Part shown: one piece after another, positions 1 to 8,003 of the stretch
How positions within the stretch are numbered: the stretch's first letter is position 1
How the letters are laid out: each line of letters begins with the position of its first letter
Source: Thermophilibacter provencensis
Lineage (GTDB): Bacteria; Actinomycetota; Coriobacteriia; Coriobacteriales; Atopobiaceae
DNA length: 64,000 nucleotides
Direction: 5' to 3'
Assembly: GCF_030372065.1 (NCBI RefSeq)
Contig: NZ_JAUDEA010000008.1
Span: 1 to 64,000 of the forward strand
Notes under the pieces: model-generated
The model's database searches: none
Told to the model about the DNA's origin: nothing
The model's input: only the letters and a program-made list of their open reading frames with translations
Translations under genes and position numbers: made by a program

Positions 1-52
1 TCTGCCCTGTCACCCCTGTCATGACCCCCGCCGCCACCGTCCCAAACGGCAG

Positions 53-81
53 AGCCCCCGGCGGGAAAGGTTCCGGGGGCT
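53..81 (-). terminator. Hairpin downstream of tatA
   Basis: A 9-bp perfect stem (AGCCCCCGG/CCGGGGGCT) with an 11-nt loop begins 14 bases after the tatA stop codon. It is GC-rich but is followed by only a short T stretch, so termination may be imperfect. Position and structure are seen; the role is inferred. Confidence 0.55.
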
Positions 82-94
82 GGGAGGAAGGACG

Positions 95-277
95 CTACTG
101 AATGGGCTCTTCATGAGAGGGCCCCGAGTCGCCGGAGCCCTCCTCCATGCCCTCGCGCACGTTCTTGACGGTCTTGCCAATGGCCGAGCCGATCTTGGGT
201 AGGTTCTTTGGCCCAAAGATAACGAGCACCACAACAAGGATGATGGCAAGCTCGGGAATTCCCATGCCAAGCAACAT
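95..277 (-). CDS. tatA: Sec-independent translocase subunit TatA
   Basis: The 60-residue protein has one N-terminal membrane helix (about residues 8-22), the FGPKNLPKIG hinge and a short amphipathic helix, which is the complete TatA plan. TatA oligomerises to form the pore that exports folded twin-arginine precursors across the cytoplasmic membrane. The first ATG is chosen because AGGAGG lies 5 bases upstream; an internal ATG four codons later would also give a normal TatA. No tatC is adjacent. A likely client is the RRNF-containing lipoprotein encoded at 30854-31708. Confidence 0.9.
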   Translation of the reverse strand: MLLGMGIPELAIILVVVLVIFGPKNLPKIGSAIGKTVKNVREGMEEGSGDSGPSHEEPIQ

Positions 278-351
278 GGCTGCCTCCTAGGACGCGGTTC
301 TTCTCGCCCTATGGTAGGTCGCTGTCAGCCCACGGTAAAATACATAAAAGA

Positions 352-386
352 GGGGTCTGCCATACAAGCCGTGTATGGCAGACCCC
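352..386 (-). terminator. Terminator of the ACT/paaK operon
   Basis: A 14-bp perfect stem (GGGGTCTGCCATAC) with a 7-nt loop lies about 30 bases after the ACT gene. On the minus strand it is followed by CTCTTTTATG, a reasonable intrinsic terminator. Confidence 0.8.
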
Positions 387-418
387 TTCACCGCGATCAA
401 GTGCCGAGAAGCACTCCC

Positions 419-847
419 CTACTCGATCTCATCCTGGTCAAAGACGTGGAAGCCGGCCTTCTCGATGGCCCAGCTCGCCTCCGCCGCGCTGGCAGGGTCG
501 GCGATCTTGAGCGCCAGGACGGCAAGGTCGTCGGTGGTGGAGAAGCAGTAAAAGTACTCGATGTTCACGTCAAGGTCATCGAGCTTCTCGAGAAGGTCCG
601 CGGCGCCACCCGGGTGGTGCGGCACGGCAATAGCCATGACCTCGGTCTTTATGGCGCGGTATCCGCCGGCATCAAGCGCCGCCAGCGCAGCGGCGGTGTT
701 GCCACAGATGATGCGCACGATACCGTACTCGGTGGTATCGGCCACCGAGAGCGCCGCCATGTTGATATTGGCATCACCGAGGGTGCGGCAGAGCGCCGCG
801 ATGCGGCCCTTCTCGTTCTCGAGGAAAACCGTAATCTGTTCAATCAT
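419..847 (-). CDS. Tandem ACT-domain protein
   Basis: The 142-residue protein consists of two ACT folds (about 1-68 and 70-142). The first begins MIEQITVFLENEKGRIAAL with the usual G-R-I-A turn where an amino-acid ligand binds. Such tandem-ACT proteins are commonly encoded beside phenylacetate-CoA ligase and probably sense an amino acid or aryl acid. The start overlaps the stop of the upstream paaK gene (TAATG), so the two are translationally coupled. Its exact ligand cannot be read from the sequence. Confidence 0.85.
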   Translation of the reverse strand: MIEQITVFLENEKGRIAALCRTLGDANINMAALSVADTTEYGIVRIICGNTAAALAALDAGGYRAIKTEVMAIAVPHHPGGAADLLEKLDDLDVNIEYFYCFSTTDDLAVLALKIADPASAAEASWAIEKAGFHVFDQDEIE

Positions 848-2148
848 TACTTGATCCCCTTTCGCAGGTCGACGATGCGCTTTGCCTTGCCCTCGCTGCG
901 CGCGATGGTCTTGGGCTCCACGAGCTTGACCTTGACGCCCACGGAGAGCGCCGTCTTGAGGCGCGCCGAGATCTCCTTCTGCAGGCGCTCGACCGCGGCG
1001 ACGGAGTCGAAGGCAAAGTCGGGGTTGACCTCGGCCTTGAGCGTGACCATGTCGAGCGAGCGGTGGTCGGTGTCGACCTCAATCTGGTACCAGGAGGAGA
1101 CCTGGTCGAAGGTCTTCATGACGTCCTCGATCTGGCTCGGGAAGATGTTGACGCCGCGGATGATGAGCATGTCGTCGGTGCGGCCGTGGATGCGGTCGAT
1201 GCGGCGGTGCGTGCAGCCGCAGGCGCACTCGCCCGGCAGGATGCGCGTGATGTCACGCGTGCGGTAGCGCACGACCGGAGATGCCTCGCGGTCGATCGTG
1301 GTGAGCACGAGCTCGCCCCACTCGCCGTCGGGCAGGACCTCGCCGGTGTTGGGGTCGATGATCTCGGCGTAGAAGTAGTCCTCGGCGAGGTGCAGGCCGT
1401 TCTGCTCCCAGCACTCGATGGCCACGCCCGGGCCCATGGTCTCGGTGAGGCCGTAGACGTCGAGCACGTGGTAGTTGAGCTTGCGCTCGAGGTCACGACG
1501 GAAGTTGTCGGAGAAGGGCTCGGCCCCGTGGATGCCCGCGCGCAGGTGGAAGTCGCGCGCCGGGTCGATGCCCATCTCGAGGGCAGTGTCGGCGATGTGC
1601 ATGGCGTAGCTCGGCGTGCAGCAGATGATCGTGGAGCCCATCTCCTTGAGCACGCGGATCTGGCGCTCGGTGTTGCCCGCAGACATGGGGATCGTGGTGG
1701 CGCCGGAGTAGAGTCCGCCGTAGTGCGCGCCCAGGCCGCCGGTGAAGAGGCCGTAGCCGTAGCAGACGTGGACGACGTCATCCTTGCCGCCGTTGGCGTA
1801 CTCGATGCCGCGCGCGAAGCACTCGCCCCAGATGTCGAGGTCATGCTGCGTGTAGCCGCCCACCGTCGCCACTCCGGTGGTGCCGGAGGACATGTGGATC
1901 TCCTTCACCTCGGAGAGGGGCGTGGCAAACATGCCGTAGGGGTAGTTGTCGCGCAGGTCCTGCTTGGTGACGAACGGCGCCTTTTGCAGGTCATCGAGGG
2001 CCTTGACGGCATACGGGTCAAAGCCGGCGTCGTCGAAGCTCTTCTTGTAGAACGGCACGTTCTCGTAGCACGCGATCACGGTCTTCTTGATGCCCTCGAG
2101 CTGGATCTGCTCGATCTGCTCGTGGGGCGCGTGGAGAATCTCCTGCAT
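847..2148 (-). CDS. paaK: Phenylacetate-CoA ligase
   Basis: This ANL-superfamily enzyme activates aryl acids such as phenylacetate with ATP and CoA in the cytoplasm. Visible motifs are the P-loop SSGTTGVATVGGYT near residue 90, the A5-type motif YGLTETMGPG, YRTRDIT, and the hinge segment GRTDDMLIIRGVNIFPSQIE. The start at 2148 gives 433 residues, typical of the family, and has GGGTAGGGCAA before the ATG; the frame is open about 10 codons further. In gut anaerobes such ligases often handle phenylacetate or indoleacetate from amino-acid fermentation, which fits the coupled ACT protein. Confidence 0.88.
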   Translation of the reverse strand: MQEILHAPHEQIEQIQLEGIKKTVIACYENVPFYKKSFDDAGFDPYAVKALDDLQKAPFVTKQDLRDNYPYGMFATPLSEVKEIHMSSGTTGVATVGGYTQHDLDIWGECFARGIEYANGGKDDVVHVCYGYGLFTGGLGAHYGGLYSGATTIPMSAGNTERQIRVLKEMGSTIICCTPSYAMHIADTALEMGIDPARDFHLRAGIHGAEPFSDNFRRDLERKLNYHVLDVYGLTETMGPGVAIECWEQNGLHLAEDYFYAEIIDPNTGEVLPDGEWGELVLTTIDREASPVVRYRTRDITRILPGECACGCTHRRIDRIHGRTDDMLIIRGVNIFPSQIEDVMKTFDQVSSWYQIEVDTDHRSLDMVTLKAEVNPDFAFDSVAAVERLQKEISARLKTALSVGVKVKLVEPKTIARSEGKAKRIVDLRKGIK

Positions 2149-2304
2149 TTGCCCTACCCTTTCTGGAACCCAAACCACAGATGGGGAGATTTTATGGCGA
2201 ATGGGGCGGGCTCGCCACGGGCGTTCGCAAACGGAAACGGTTGTCTACGGGAGTCCGCCCCCGCGGAACGCATTTTCCCGACAATCTGACCGACTCGCTC
2301 TTTT

Positions 2305-2424
2305 GTAGTGTAGTTTGCTGCCGCCCCGTGAAGTACTGCCCAGCTGGTGGCAATTCGTGTGCCAGCGGATTTGCTCGTCACGCGGCGAGAGGCTACTTGA
2401 GGGGACGCCCGCAAACTACACTAC
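2305..2424. promoter_or_regulatory. 14-bp perfect inverted repeat upstream of paaK
   Basis: GTAGTGTAGTTTGC at 2305-2318 is repeated as its exact reverse complement at 2411-2424, with 92 bases between. The pair lies in the 386-base gap between paaK and the gene at 2535. It may be a pair of operators for an unknown regulator of paaK. Nothing else recognisable is seen in this gap. Confidence 0.45.
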
Positions 2425-2534
2425 TTACGCAGATTGATCCTCAGAGAGGCGCACAATCCCATGGCGAGGCCTTCTGCCAGGATGGAGAGACCCGATGGGG
2501 GCAGCATCCCGTTGGCCGGCGCGACCCGGGAGCC

Positions 2535-2954
2535 TTAGCTCAGTGCCTCGAGGCGGCGGAGCACCGTCTTGGTTGCCTTGATCGCCGCCTGCACGTTCTC
2601 CTCAGCGTCATCGATGCGCTTCTGCACGTAGAGGTCAACGAAGGGATTGTCCACGAGGATGTCGAGCGCGGAGGCGAGGCCACCCACGTTCACGCGGAGC
2701 TCCTCGATGCCACGGACGTCCGAGACCTCGCGCGTGAACGCATAGAGGTCGGCGCGGGCGCGCTCGAGCGCCTCCTCGGCGTCATCGAGCCGGGAGCGTT
2801 TGACGAGGCTCGAGATGATGCCGCCAGCGAGGATGTCGAAGAGGCCCCAGTTGCTCGCGCTGCCGAGGGCGTCCGCCGCCGTCTCAAGAGAGGTGAGCGC
2901 GCGACGTCCCGCCGCCACTGCCTCGGCCACCTCTCGTCGCTCGTCAGCCCTCAC
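2535..2954 (-). CDS. Conserved hypothetical protein with GGG-centred motif
   Basis: The 139-residue soluble protein is rich in Ala, Glu and Arg and probably helical. It carries NWGLFDILAGGIISSLVKRS near the middle, a pattern I associate with uncharacterised proteins of Gram-positive bacteria. No catalytic motif is visible. It stands alone between paaK and 6-phosphofructokinase. The start follows GAGGAGCCGTG. Function unknown. Confidence 0.7.
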   Translation of the reverse strand: MRADERREVAEAVAAGRRALTSLETAADALGSASNWGLFDILAGGIISSLVKRSRLDDAEEALERARADLYAFTREVSDVRGIEELRVNVGGLASALDILVDNPFVDLYVQKRIDDAEENVQAAIKATKTVLRRLEALS

Positions 2955-2997
2955 GGCTCCTCCTCAGCTCGACGCTCTTATCGCCATAGTAGCAGTG

Positions 2998-3044
2998 GTG
3001 ACAGGGGGACAGAGCGGCGACAAAGCCTCCGTCCCCCCTGTCAC
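2998..3044. repeat. GTGACAGGGGGAC hairpin (TGACA-type repeat)
   Basis: A 13-bp stem (GTGACAGGGGGAC against GTCCCCCCTGTCAC, one bulged C) lies in the divergent gap before pfkA. It contains the GACAGGG core shared with the hairpins at 30738, 62614 and 62750. Confidence 0.6.
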
Positions 3045-3138
3045 ACTGGGAACGATACCGCTCACGGAGATTATTCCGCATCACACCGAACGAGGTGCAT
3101 ACTTTGACTATCTGTGAGCACGAGGGGAAGGATGCACC

Positions 3139-4218
3139 ATGCTTCGAGTTGGTCTTCTCACGAGCGGCGGCGACTGCCAGGCGCTCAACGCCACCATGCG
3201 CGGCATTGTCAAGACGCTCTACCGCCAGTCCGACGAGCCCGTTGAGGTCTACGGCTTTGAGGACGGCTACCAGGGCCTCATCTACGAGCGCTACCGCATG
3301 ATGGACAACCGCGACTTCTCCGGCCTCCTCACTCGCGGCGGCACCGTGCTCGGCACGAGCCGCACCCCCTTCAAGCTGCTCGACACGCCCGAGGCCGACG
3401 GCGTCAACAAGGTCCAGGCGATGAAGGACACCTACAAGAAGCTCAAACTGGACTGCCTGTTCATGCTCGGCGGCAACGGCTCCACCAAGACCGCCAACCG
3501 CCTCTCCCAGGAGGGACTGAACGTCATCGCGCTGCCCAAGACCATCGACAACGACACCTACGGCACGGACATGACCTTCGGATTCACGAGCTCCGTCGAG
3601 GTTGCCACCCGCTGCATCGACGAGATCCACACCACCGCGAGCTCCCACGGCCGCGTCTTCGTGATCGAGATCATGGGCCACAAGGTCGGCTGGATCCCAC
3701 TGTACGCGGGCGTTGCCGGCGGCGCCGACGTCATCCTCATCCCCGAGATCCCCTATGACATTGAGAACGTCATCCGCGTAATCGAGGAGCGCGACAAGGC
3801 TGGTTCCCGCTTCACTATCGTCGTCGTCGCCGAGGGCGCCATCTCCAAGGAGGAGGCCGCGCTTCCCAAGAAGGAGTACAAGAAGCTCGTGGCCGCCCGC
3901 ACCACTCCGTCGGTTGCCTACGACATTGCCAACGAGATTGACAAGCGCACTGGGCGCGAGATTCGCATCGCCGTCCCCGGTCACACCCAGCGCGGCGGCA
4001 CCCCGGACGCCCAGGACCGCATCTTTGCCACGCAGTGCGGCGTCGAGGCGGCGCTCGCCTGCCTCAAGGGCAAGTTCGGCGTCATGATTGCCCAGGTCAA
4101 CGGCAAGATGTGCCGCGTTCCGCTCGAGGATGTTGCCGGTAAGCTCAAGTACGTCGACCCCAAGGGCGACCTCGTCAAGGAGGCCAAGGCCCTCGGCATC
4201 AGCTTCGGCGACGAGTAG
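3139..4218 (+). CDS. pfkA: 6-phosphofructokinase
   Basis: The enzyme phosphorylates fructose 6-phosphate to fructose 1,6-bisphosphate. Its 359 residues fit the actinobacterial-type PFK: LTSGGDCQALN at the N-terminus, GGNGST at 111-116 and PKTIDND at 133-139. A Gly at the second position after GG with a Lys in PKTIDND is the pairing reported for ATP-dependent Streptomyces PFK; a PPi-dependent enzyme would usually carry Asp at the first site. ATP use is therefore inferred. The start follows GGGGAAGGATGCACC. The stop codon lies in the palindrome at 4215-4370. Confidence 0.93.
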   Translation: MLRVGLLTSGGDCQALNATMRGIVKTLYRQSDEPVEVYGFEDGYQGLIYERYRMMDNRDFSGLLTRGGTVLGTSRTPFKLLDTPEADGVNKVQAMKDTYKKLKLDCLFMLGGNGSTKTANRLSQEGLNVIALPKTIDNDTYGTDMTFGFTSSVEVATRCIDEIHTTASSHGRVFVIEIMGHKVGWIPLYAGVAGGADVILIPEIPYDIENVIRVIEERDKAGSRFTIVVVAEGAISKEEAALPKKEYKKLVAARTTPSVAYDIANEIDKRTGREIRIAVPGHTQRGGTPDAQDRIFATQCGVEAALACLKGKFGVMIAQVNGKMCRVPLEDVAGKLKYVDPKGDLVKEAKALGISFGDE

Positions 4219-4370
4219 GCCCGCCAAAAGGGGGCGTGTCAAAAGGGGACGTGTTTTTCCTCTCAGAGAAATGGGGACAGGCCCCGGAGCCAAGGCTCCG
4301 GGGCCTGTCCCCATTTCTCTGAGAGGAAAAACACGTCCCCTTTTGACACGCCCCCTTTTGGCGGGCCTAC
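4215..4370. repeat. 156-bp palindrome with 77-bp perfect arms
   Basis: Positions 4215-4291 and 4294-4370 are exact reverse complements separated by AA. The arms include the stop codons of both convergent genes (pfkA and the exonuclease). Inside the arm are the blocks AAAAGGGGACGTG, CTCTCAGAGAAA and GGGGACAGGCC, which recur in the palindromes at 35233 and 60551. It could act as a bidirectional terminator, but it is far longer than termination needs. Confidence 0.9.
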
Positions 4371-5329
4371 AGCATGTTGCGGGCAGCAAACTCGGCCTGA
4401 ACCGTGGCAAGCATGAGCTCCACGTCGTCGAGGCCGAGGTGGCGCTCGGACTCCCCCGCCTTGAGCGTGCCGCGACGGCGCGCCCAGCTCTCAAGCGAGG
4501 CAGGGCGCATCTCGTGCGGCAGCGTGCGCGTCTCGGGGTCCACGCGCCGGCAGATGTCGCGCGAGTCGATGGGCACCACGCGCCCGGCCTTGCGCGCCTC
4601 GGCGTAGCCGTCAATGTGCAGCATGAACCAGGAGTCCTCAAAGGCCGCGTTGTGCGCCATGAACGGGTACGCGCTCATGGCGGCAAGAAGGGCCTCCTGC
4701 ACCTGCTTGTCCTCGCGGAAGGGGCGGCGCCCCTCGAGGTCGGACCACTGGATCTTATGGATGTCCGCCAGCGGCACGCCCTTCTCGGCGTACATCTGGG
4801 GCAGGCCAAAGTAGCCGGCAAACGGGTCGTGCGGCTTGGCCTTGGGGCCGATGGTCATGAACTCGAGGCCCACGTTGATGATGTAGCCGCGCGCGGGGTC
4901 GCGGTCCGTGGTCTCGATGTCGATGCCCACCACCATGCCGGAGACCGGTGCGTCCACCCACGCGATGTTGAGGTCGCGCGCGTCCGGGCCGGAGATGGCC
5001 GCCACCTGGGCGTCCGAGCGGTGCTGCAGGACGGCCACGGCGTGGATGAGCTCGGCATTGGAGAGGCCGCGCGAGAGGCTCGAGGGAGAGACGTCGCGGA
5101 GCTTCTCGATGCCAAAGCGGTCGCAGACGTCGCGGTTCCTGTCCGCGAGCGAGAGGACGAGGTCATAGGAGAAGGGCTCCCTGCCCGCCGGCGCGTCTGC
5201 CCAGGCGGCGCGCAGCACCCCGAGCGCCTCCTCGTTCTTGGCCCGCTCCGCGGAGAGCGAGGCGTCGTCGGTGAGAAACCCCGGAAAGACGAAGGCGCTC
5301 GCGCACTCTATGGCTTGGCTGAGGTCCAC
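4367..5329 (-). CDS. DEDDh-type 3'-5' exonuclease (DnaQ-like)
   Basis: The 320-residue protein has an N-terminal region of about 130 residues of unknown function, then a DnaQ exonuclease fold: Exo I GIDIETTD near residue 135, Exo II HNAAFEDSWF, and Exo III HLGLDDVEL. These supply the D-E-D-D residues and the catalytic His for two-metal hydrolysis of DNA or RNA 3' ends. It starts with GTG behind GGGGGAGTA. Whether it proofreads, repairs or degrades RNA is not shown. Confidence 0.85.
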   Translation of the reverse strand: MDLSQAIECASAFVFPGFLTDDASLSAERAKNEEALGVLRAAWADAPAGREPFSYDLVLSLADRNRDVCDRFGIEKLRDVSPSSLSRGLSNAELIHAVAVLQHRSDAQVAAISGPDARDLNIAWVDAPVSGMVVGIDIETTDRDPARGYIINVGLEFMTIGPKAKPHDPFAGYFGLPQMYAEKGVPLADIHKIQWSDLEGRRPFREDKQVQEALLAAMSAYPFMAHNAAFEDSWFMLHIDGYAEARKAGRVVPIDSRDICRRVDPETRTLPHEMRPASLESWARRRGTLKAGESERHLGLDDVELMLATVQAEFAARNML

Positions 5330-5350
5330 TACTCCCCCGTTTCACAAAAG

Positions 5351-5383
5351 TTGCCTAAAAGGGGACAGTCCCCTTTTAGGCAA
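5351..5383. repeat. 16-bp-arm palindrome, AAAAGGGGAC type
   Basis: TTGCCTAAAAGGGGAC and its exact complement flank a single A. It sits between the exonuclease start and the nitroreductase stop, about 17 bases after the latter, and may terminate that gene. The AAAAGGGGAC block is shared with the longer palindromes. Confidence 0.75.
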
Positions 5384-5400
5384 GGCTAGCACGTCCTGTG

Positions 5401-5922
5401 CTACTTGGCGTAGAAGACGCGGCCCTCGGCGCGCGGCTTGGGCTCCGGCGTCTCGGCGGGATAGCCCAGGATGCAGTGGCCGATGCCCTCGTAGTCGCCC
5501 TCCACGCCCAGCTCGGCCAGGATGGCCTTACCCTCGGGCGTGTCAAACTCCTCACGCGCGCGGTGGATCCAGCAGCTTCCCAGCCCGAGCGCGTGCGCCG
5601 CGAGCATGAGGTTGCCCATCACGAGGCTGCCGTCGTAGACGCGGTTGGGCTGGTCGCGCGGCGCAAGCACCACCAGCACGACGGGCGCGCCGTAGAACGG
5701 GTCGCGGCTCGGGTCACCTATGACCTCGGCGTTCATGGCAGAGAGACGATCGCGCAGCTCGCAGTTGGTAACGGCCACGATGATGGGGCCTTGCCGGTTC
5801 ATGCTGCTCGCAGCCCAGAGGCCCGCCTCGATGACCTGCTCGATCTGCTCGTCCGTGGGCATCTCGTCGGTGTAGGCGCGCACGCTGCGGCGCTCCTCCA
5901 TGGCCTGGATGATCTCGTTCAT
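5401..5922 (-). CDS. Nitroreductase-family FMN oxidoreductase
   Basis: The 173-residue protein begins with the family signature MNEIIQAMEERRSVRAYTDE, in which the RRSVR segment binds the FMN phosphate. Further family features are LWAASSMNRQGP, MLAAHALGLGSCWI and the C-terminal GYPAETPEPKPR. These enzymes reduce nitro compounds, quinones or flavins with NAD(P)H in the cytoplasm. The ATG at 5922 is chosen because AAAGGAGGCAACC precedes it; the frame stays open further upstream through repeat sequence that is not coding. Substrate unknown. Confidence 0.9.
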   Translation of the reverse strand: MNEIIQAMEERRSVRAYTDEMPTDEQIEQVIEAGLWAASSMNRQGPIIVAVTNCELRDRLSAMNAEVIGDPSRDPFYGAPVVLVVLAPRDQPNRVYDGSLVMGNLMLAAHALGLGSCWIHRAREEFDTPEGKAILAELGVEGDYEGIGHCILGYPAETPEPKPRAEGRVFYAK

Positions 5923-6080
5923 GGTTGCCTCCTTTGTTGACCCTGGGATTGTTATACCCCAACGAGCGGAGGGGGCGCGGCTTCTCACGACGCCAAGATG
6001 CGCCGCAGCCCAAAACGGGAACTTTTGCGTTTTGCGTCTCTGCGCGCTCGTGGGGCTGTCCTTCTCGCTGCGTTTTCCCT

Positions 6081-6266
6081 GGTTTTGGGCAACATCTTTT
6101 ATATCCGTTTTGCGAGAAGGACCGGCGAGGGCACACATTTCCCGGATTCAGCCTGTTGTGGGCAACACCTTTGATGCGCAGGCGAGAAGGACCATCAAAG
6201 GTGTTGCCCAATTCTTCCTCAAACGTGCGGGGTCCCCAGAGCCCATCAAAAATGTTGCCCAAAACC
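6081..6266. repeat. Nested GGGCAACA inverted repeats
   Basis: An outer pair, GGTTTTGGGCAACAT at 6081-6095 and its complement ending at 6266, encloses an inner perfect 17-bp stem (GGGCAACACCTTTGATG, 6160-6176 and 6193-6209). The inner loop contains GGCGAGAAGGAC. Matching facing pairs occur at 17405-17536 and 25517-25663. No gene is visible in the 420 bases between 5922 and 6344. Confidence 0.8.
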
Positions 6267-6271
6267 CCAGT

Positions 6272-6321
6272 GGGGACCCGCGGCGACATTTCTGGCGAGA
6301 AGACCGTCGGCCCGCGTCCCC
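6272..6321. repeat. 50-bp hairpin unit, single copy
   Basis: The unit runs from GGGGACCCG to CGCGTCCCC with the complementary inner blocks GGCGACA and CCGTCGGC, so it folds on itself. Five more units of about the same length lie at 13161-13332 and 56314-56424. Confidence 0.75.
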
Positions 6322-6343
6322 ACATCGCGGGCGGCAGCCGCGC

Positions 6344-6712
6344 CTATCCCTCGACCTCGCGCAGCAGGTCGGCCGGGTCAACGCCGTAGAGGCGCGCGAG
6401 CTTCACGAGATTGGTGGTCGAGGGCTCGGACGCCCCCTGCTCCCACTTGGAGACCGCCTGCCGGCTCACGCCGATCTTCTCGGCCACGAACTCCTGCGTC
6501 ATCTTGCAGCGCTCCCTATGCGAGCGCAGCACCTCGGCAAGGGAGCGCCGCACCGCCACGCTCTGGGGATCCTTGCCGGCACGCTCCTGACGAAGGAACC
6601 AGCGGATGGCAAGGATGCACAACACCACAAAGAGCACCCAGGGCAGCACGTTAGCGATGATGAGCGGCAAAACGACCGCAAAGAGCTCCGCAGGTCCAAT
6701 CCCGTACAACAT
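6344..6712 (-). CDS. Membrane-anchored XRE-type HTH regulator
   Basis: The 122-residue protein has a hydrophobic N-terminal segment (about residues 10-38) and a C-terminal Cro/C1 helix-turn-helix: MTQEFVAEKIGVSRQAVSKW, then GASEPSTTNLVKLARLYGV. The DNA-binding domain would face the cytoplasm, tethered to the membrane. In the more common arrangement of this family the HTH comes first. AGGAGGCCGCC precedes the ATG. Target genes are unknown; it may regulate itself. Confidence 0.82.
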   Translation of the reverse strand: MLYGIGPAELFAVVLPLIIANVLPWVLFVVLCILAIRWFLRQERAGKDPQSVAVRRSLAEVLRSHRERCKMTQEFVAEKIGVSRQAVSKWEQGASEPSTTNLVKLARLYGVDPADLLREVEG

Positions 6713-6867
6713 GGCGGCCTCCTCTCTCCGTCTTCTTGCCCCACCTTAGGTCAGAGGGGGCGGTTGCGGCCAGCACCTATCGCGCAACGGCAGGTTGCGT
6801 TTTGGTTGCGGCCGCAAGGGGACGAAAAAACGCCAAGAAGGGCGCTGCGCCGCGCGGTTGCACCGCG

Positions 6868-7758
6868 CTACGCGAAGAGCGTCAGCCGGGAGAGAGCGTG
6901 GCGGAACTCGACGAAGTCCACCGACGAGGCGCCCTTGGGCGTGGTGAGGCAGATCGGGATGGCGAGCGCGTCGCCGGGGACGAGGGGGCGCATGACAAGA
7001 CCCTCGGCGGCACCGGTGACGTTGCCGCCCACTATGAAGGTGTATCCGTTCTTCTTGGTGAAGAACTCGATGCTCGTGTCGTGCGTGGTCACCTCATGGG
7101 GCTCGGAGAGCAGGCCATGCGCGAGGTAGGCGCTCAGCACCGCGTCATGGAAGTGCTCGAAGTTGGTGGGGTCGAGCACGGGATAGTCCGCGAGGTCATC
7201 CAGGGTGACGCACTCCTTGGCCTCGAGCGGGTGGCCCTTGGCAAAGAGCACGCAGGAGCCGATGGTGCCCAGCGCGCCGCACACCACATCGTCCCCCGAG
7301 ACCGGACCCACGGTGATGATGCCGTCAAGCTTGCCCGAGCGCAGGTCGTCGAGCGCCTCGGAGCAGGCTTCGAGGGTCACCTCGACCTTGCGGCCAAGGA
7401 CGCGGCCGGTAACCGTGGAGATGAGCATGCAAAACTTCTCGACGCCCGAGTAGCTGGGGCAGCAGAAGCCCATGCGAAAGGGCACGTCCGCGGCGCCGAG
7501 CGTGCTGTTGCGGGCAAAGCGCTCGAGGCTGTCCCACTCGTCGAGCACGCGTCGGGCACGAGCGGCAAAGGCGCGACCAAAGGGGGTGGGGCGCACGCCC
7601 ACGCTCATGCGCTCAAAGAGCGGGGTCCCGAGCTTGCCCTCGAGCTCGGCCATGGCCTTGGAAACTGCCTGAACAGAAACACCCTCACACGCCGCCGCCG
7701 AGGAAAAGCTCCCCGAGTCCACGATTGCGCAGACGTACTTGAGCTGCTTGATGTTCAA
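6868..7758 (-). CDS. LysR-family transcriptional regulator
   Basis: The protein has an N-terminal winged HTH (LNIKQLKYVCAIVDSGSFSS, then VSVQAVSKAMAELE) and a LysR-type effector-binding domain of about 200 residues. The start is a TTG at 7758, placed behind AGGAGGGATCCG; upstream ATG codons in frame lack a ribosome site and would add 36 unrelated residues. It lies divergently from the amylosucrase gene with a 245-base gap, so it could act on that promoter. Its ligand is unknown. Confidence 0.87.
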   Translation of the reverse strand: MNIKQLKYVCAIVDSGSFSSAAACEGVSVQAVSKAMAELEGKLGTPLFERMSVGVRPTPFGRAFAARARRVLDEWDSLERFARNSTLGAADVPFRMGFCCPSYSGVEKFCMLISTVTGRVLGRKVEVTLEACSEALDDLRSGKLDGIITVGPVSGDDVVCGALGTIGSCVLFAKGHPLEAKECVTLDDLADYPVLDPTNFEHFHDAVLSAYLAHGLLSEPHEVTTHDTSIEFFTKKNGYTFIVGGNVTGAAEGLVMRPLVPGDALAIPICLTTPKGASSVDFVEFRHALSRLTLFA

Positions 7759-8003
7759 CGGATCCCTCCTGATCCAAGGCCTGTTGCGTTTAGCCTTTCT
7801 ATATTGGCACGCAACGGGATGGAAACATGGACTCAGCACCTTCCTTAACGTTGGGTTGAGTATCAAGAAGTAGCTTTTCTTTTGTTAATGCGAGAACGTT
7901 CCCGCCATCATTTACCACGTTCGGAGAATTGATTCTTGCCCTCGCGATCGCACGACCTACAATGCACGGTTGTGAAGAAATCTTTGGGACAGAAAGGGCA
8001 CCC

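Noticed and set aside
2154-2414. Small minus-strand frame upstream of paaK
   Set aside because: No ribosome site, no recognisable sequence, and it covers the inverted repeat and the paaK leader.
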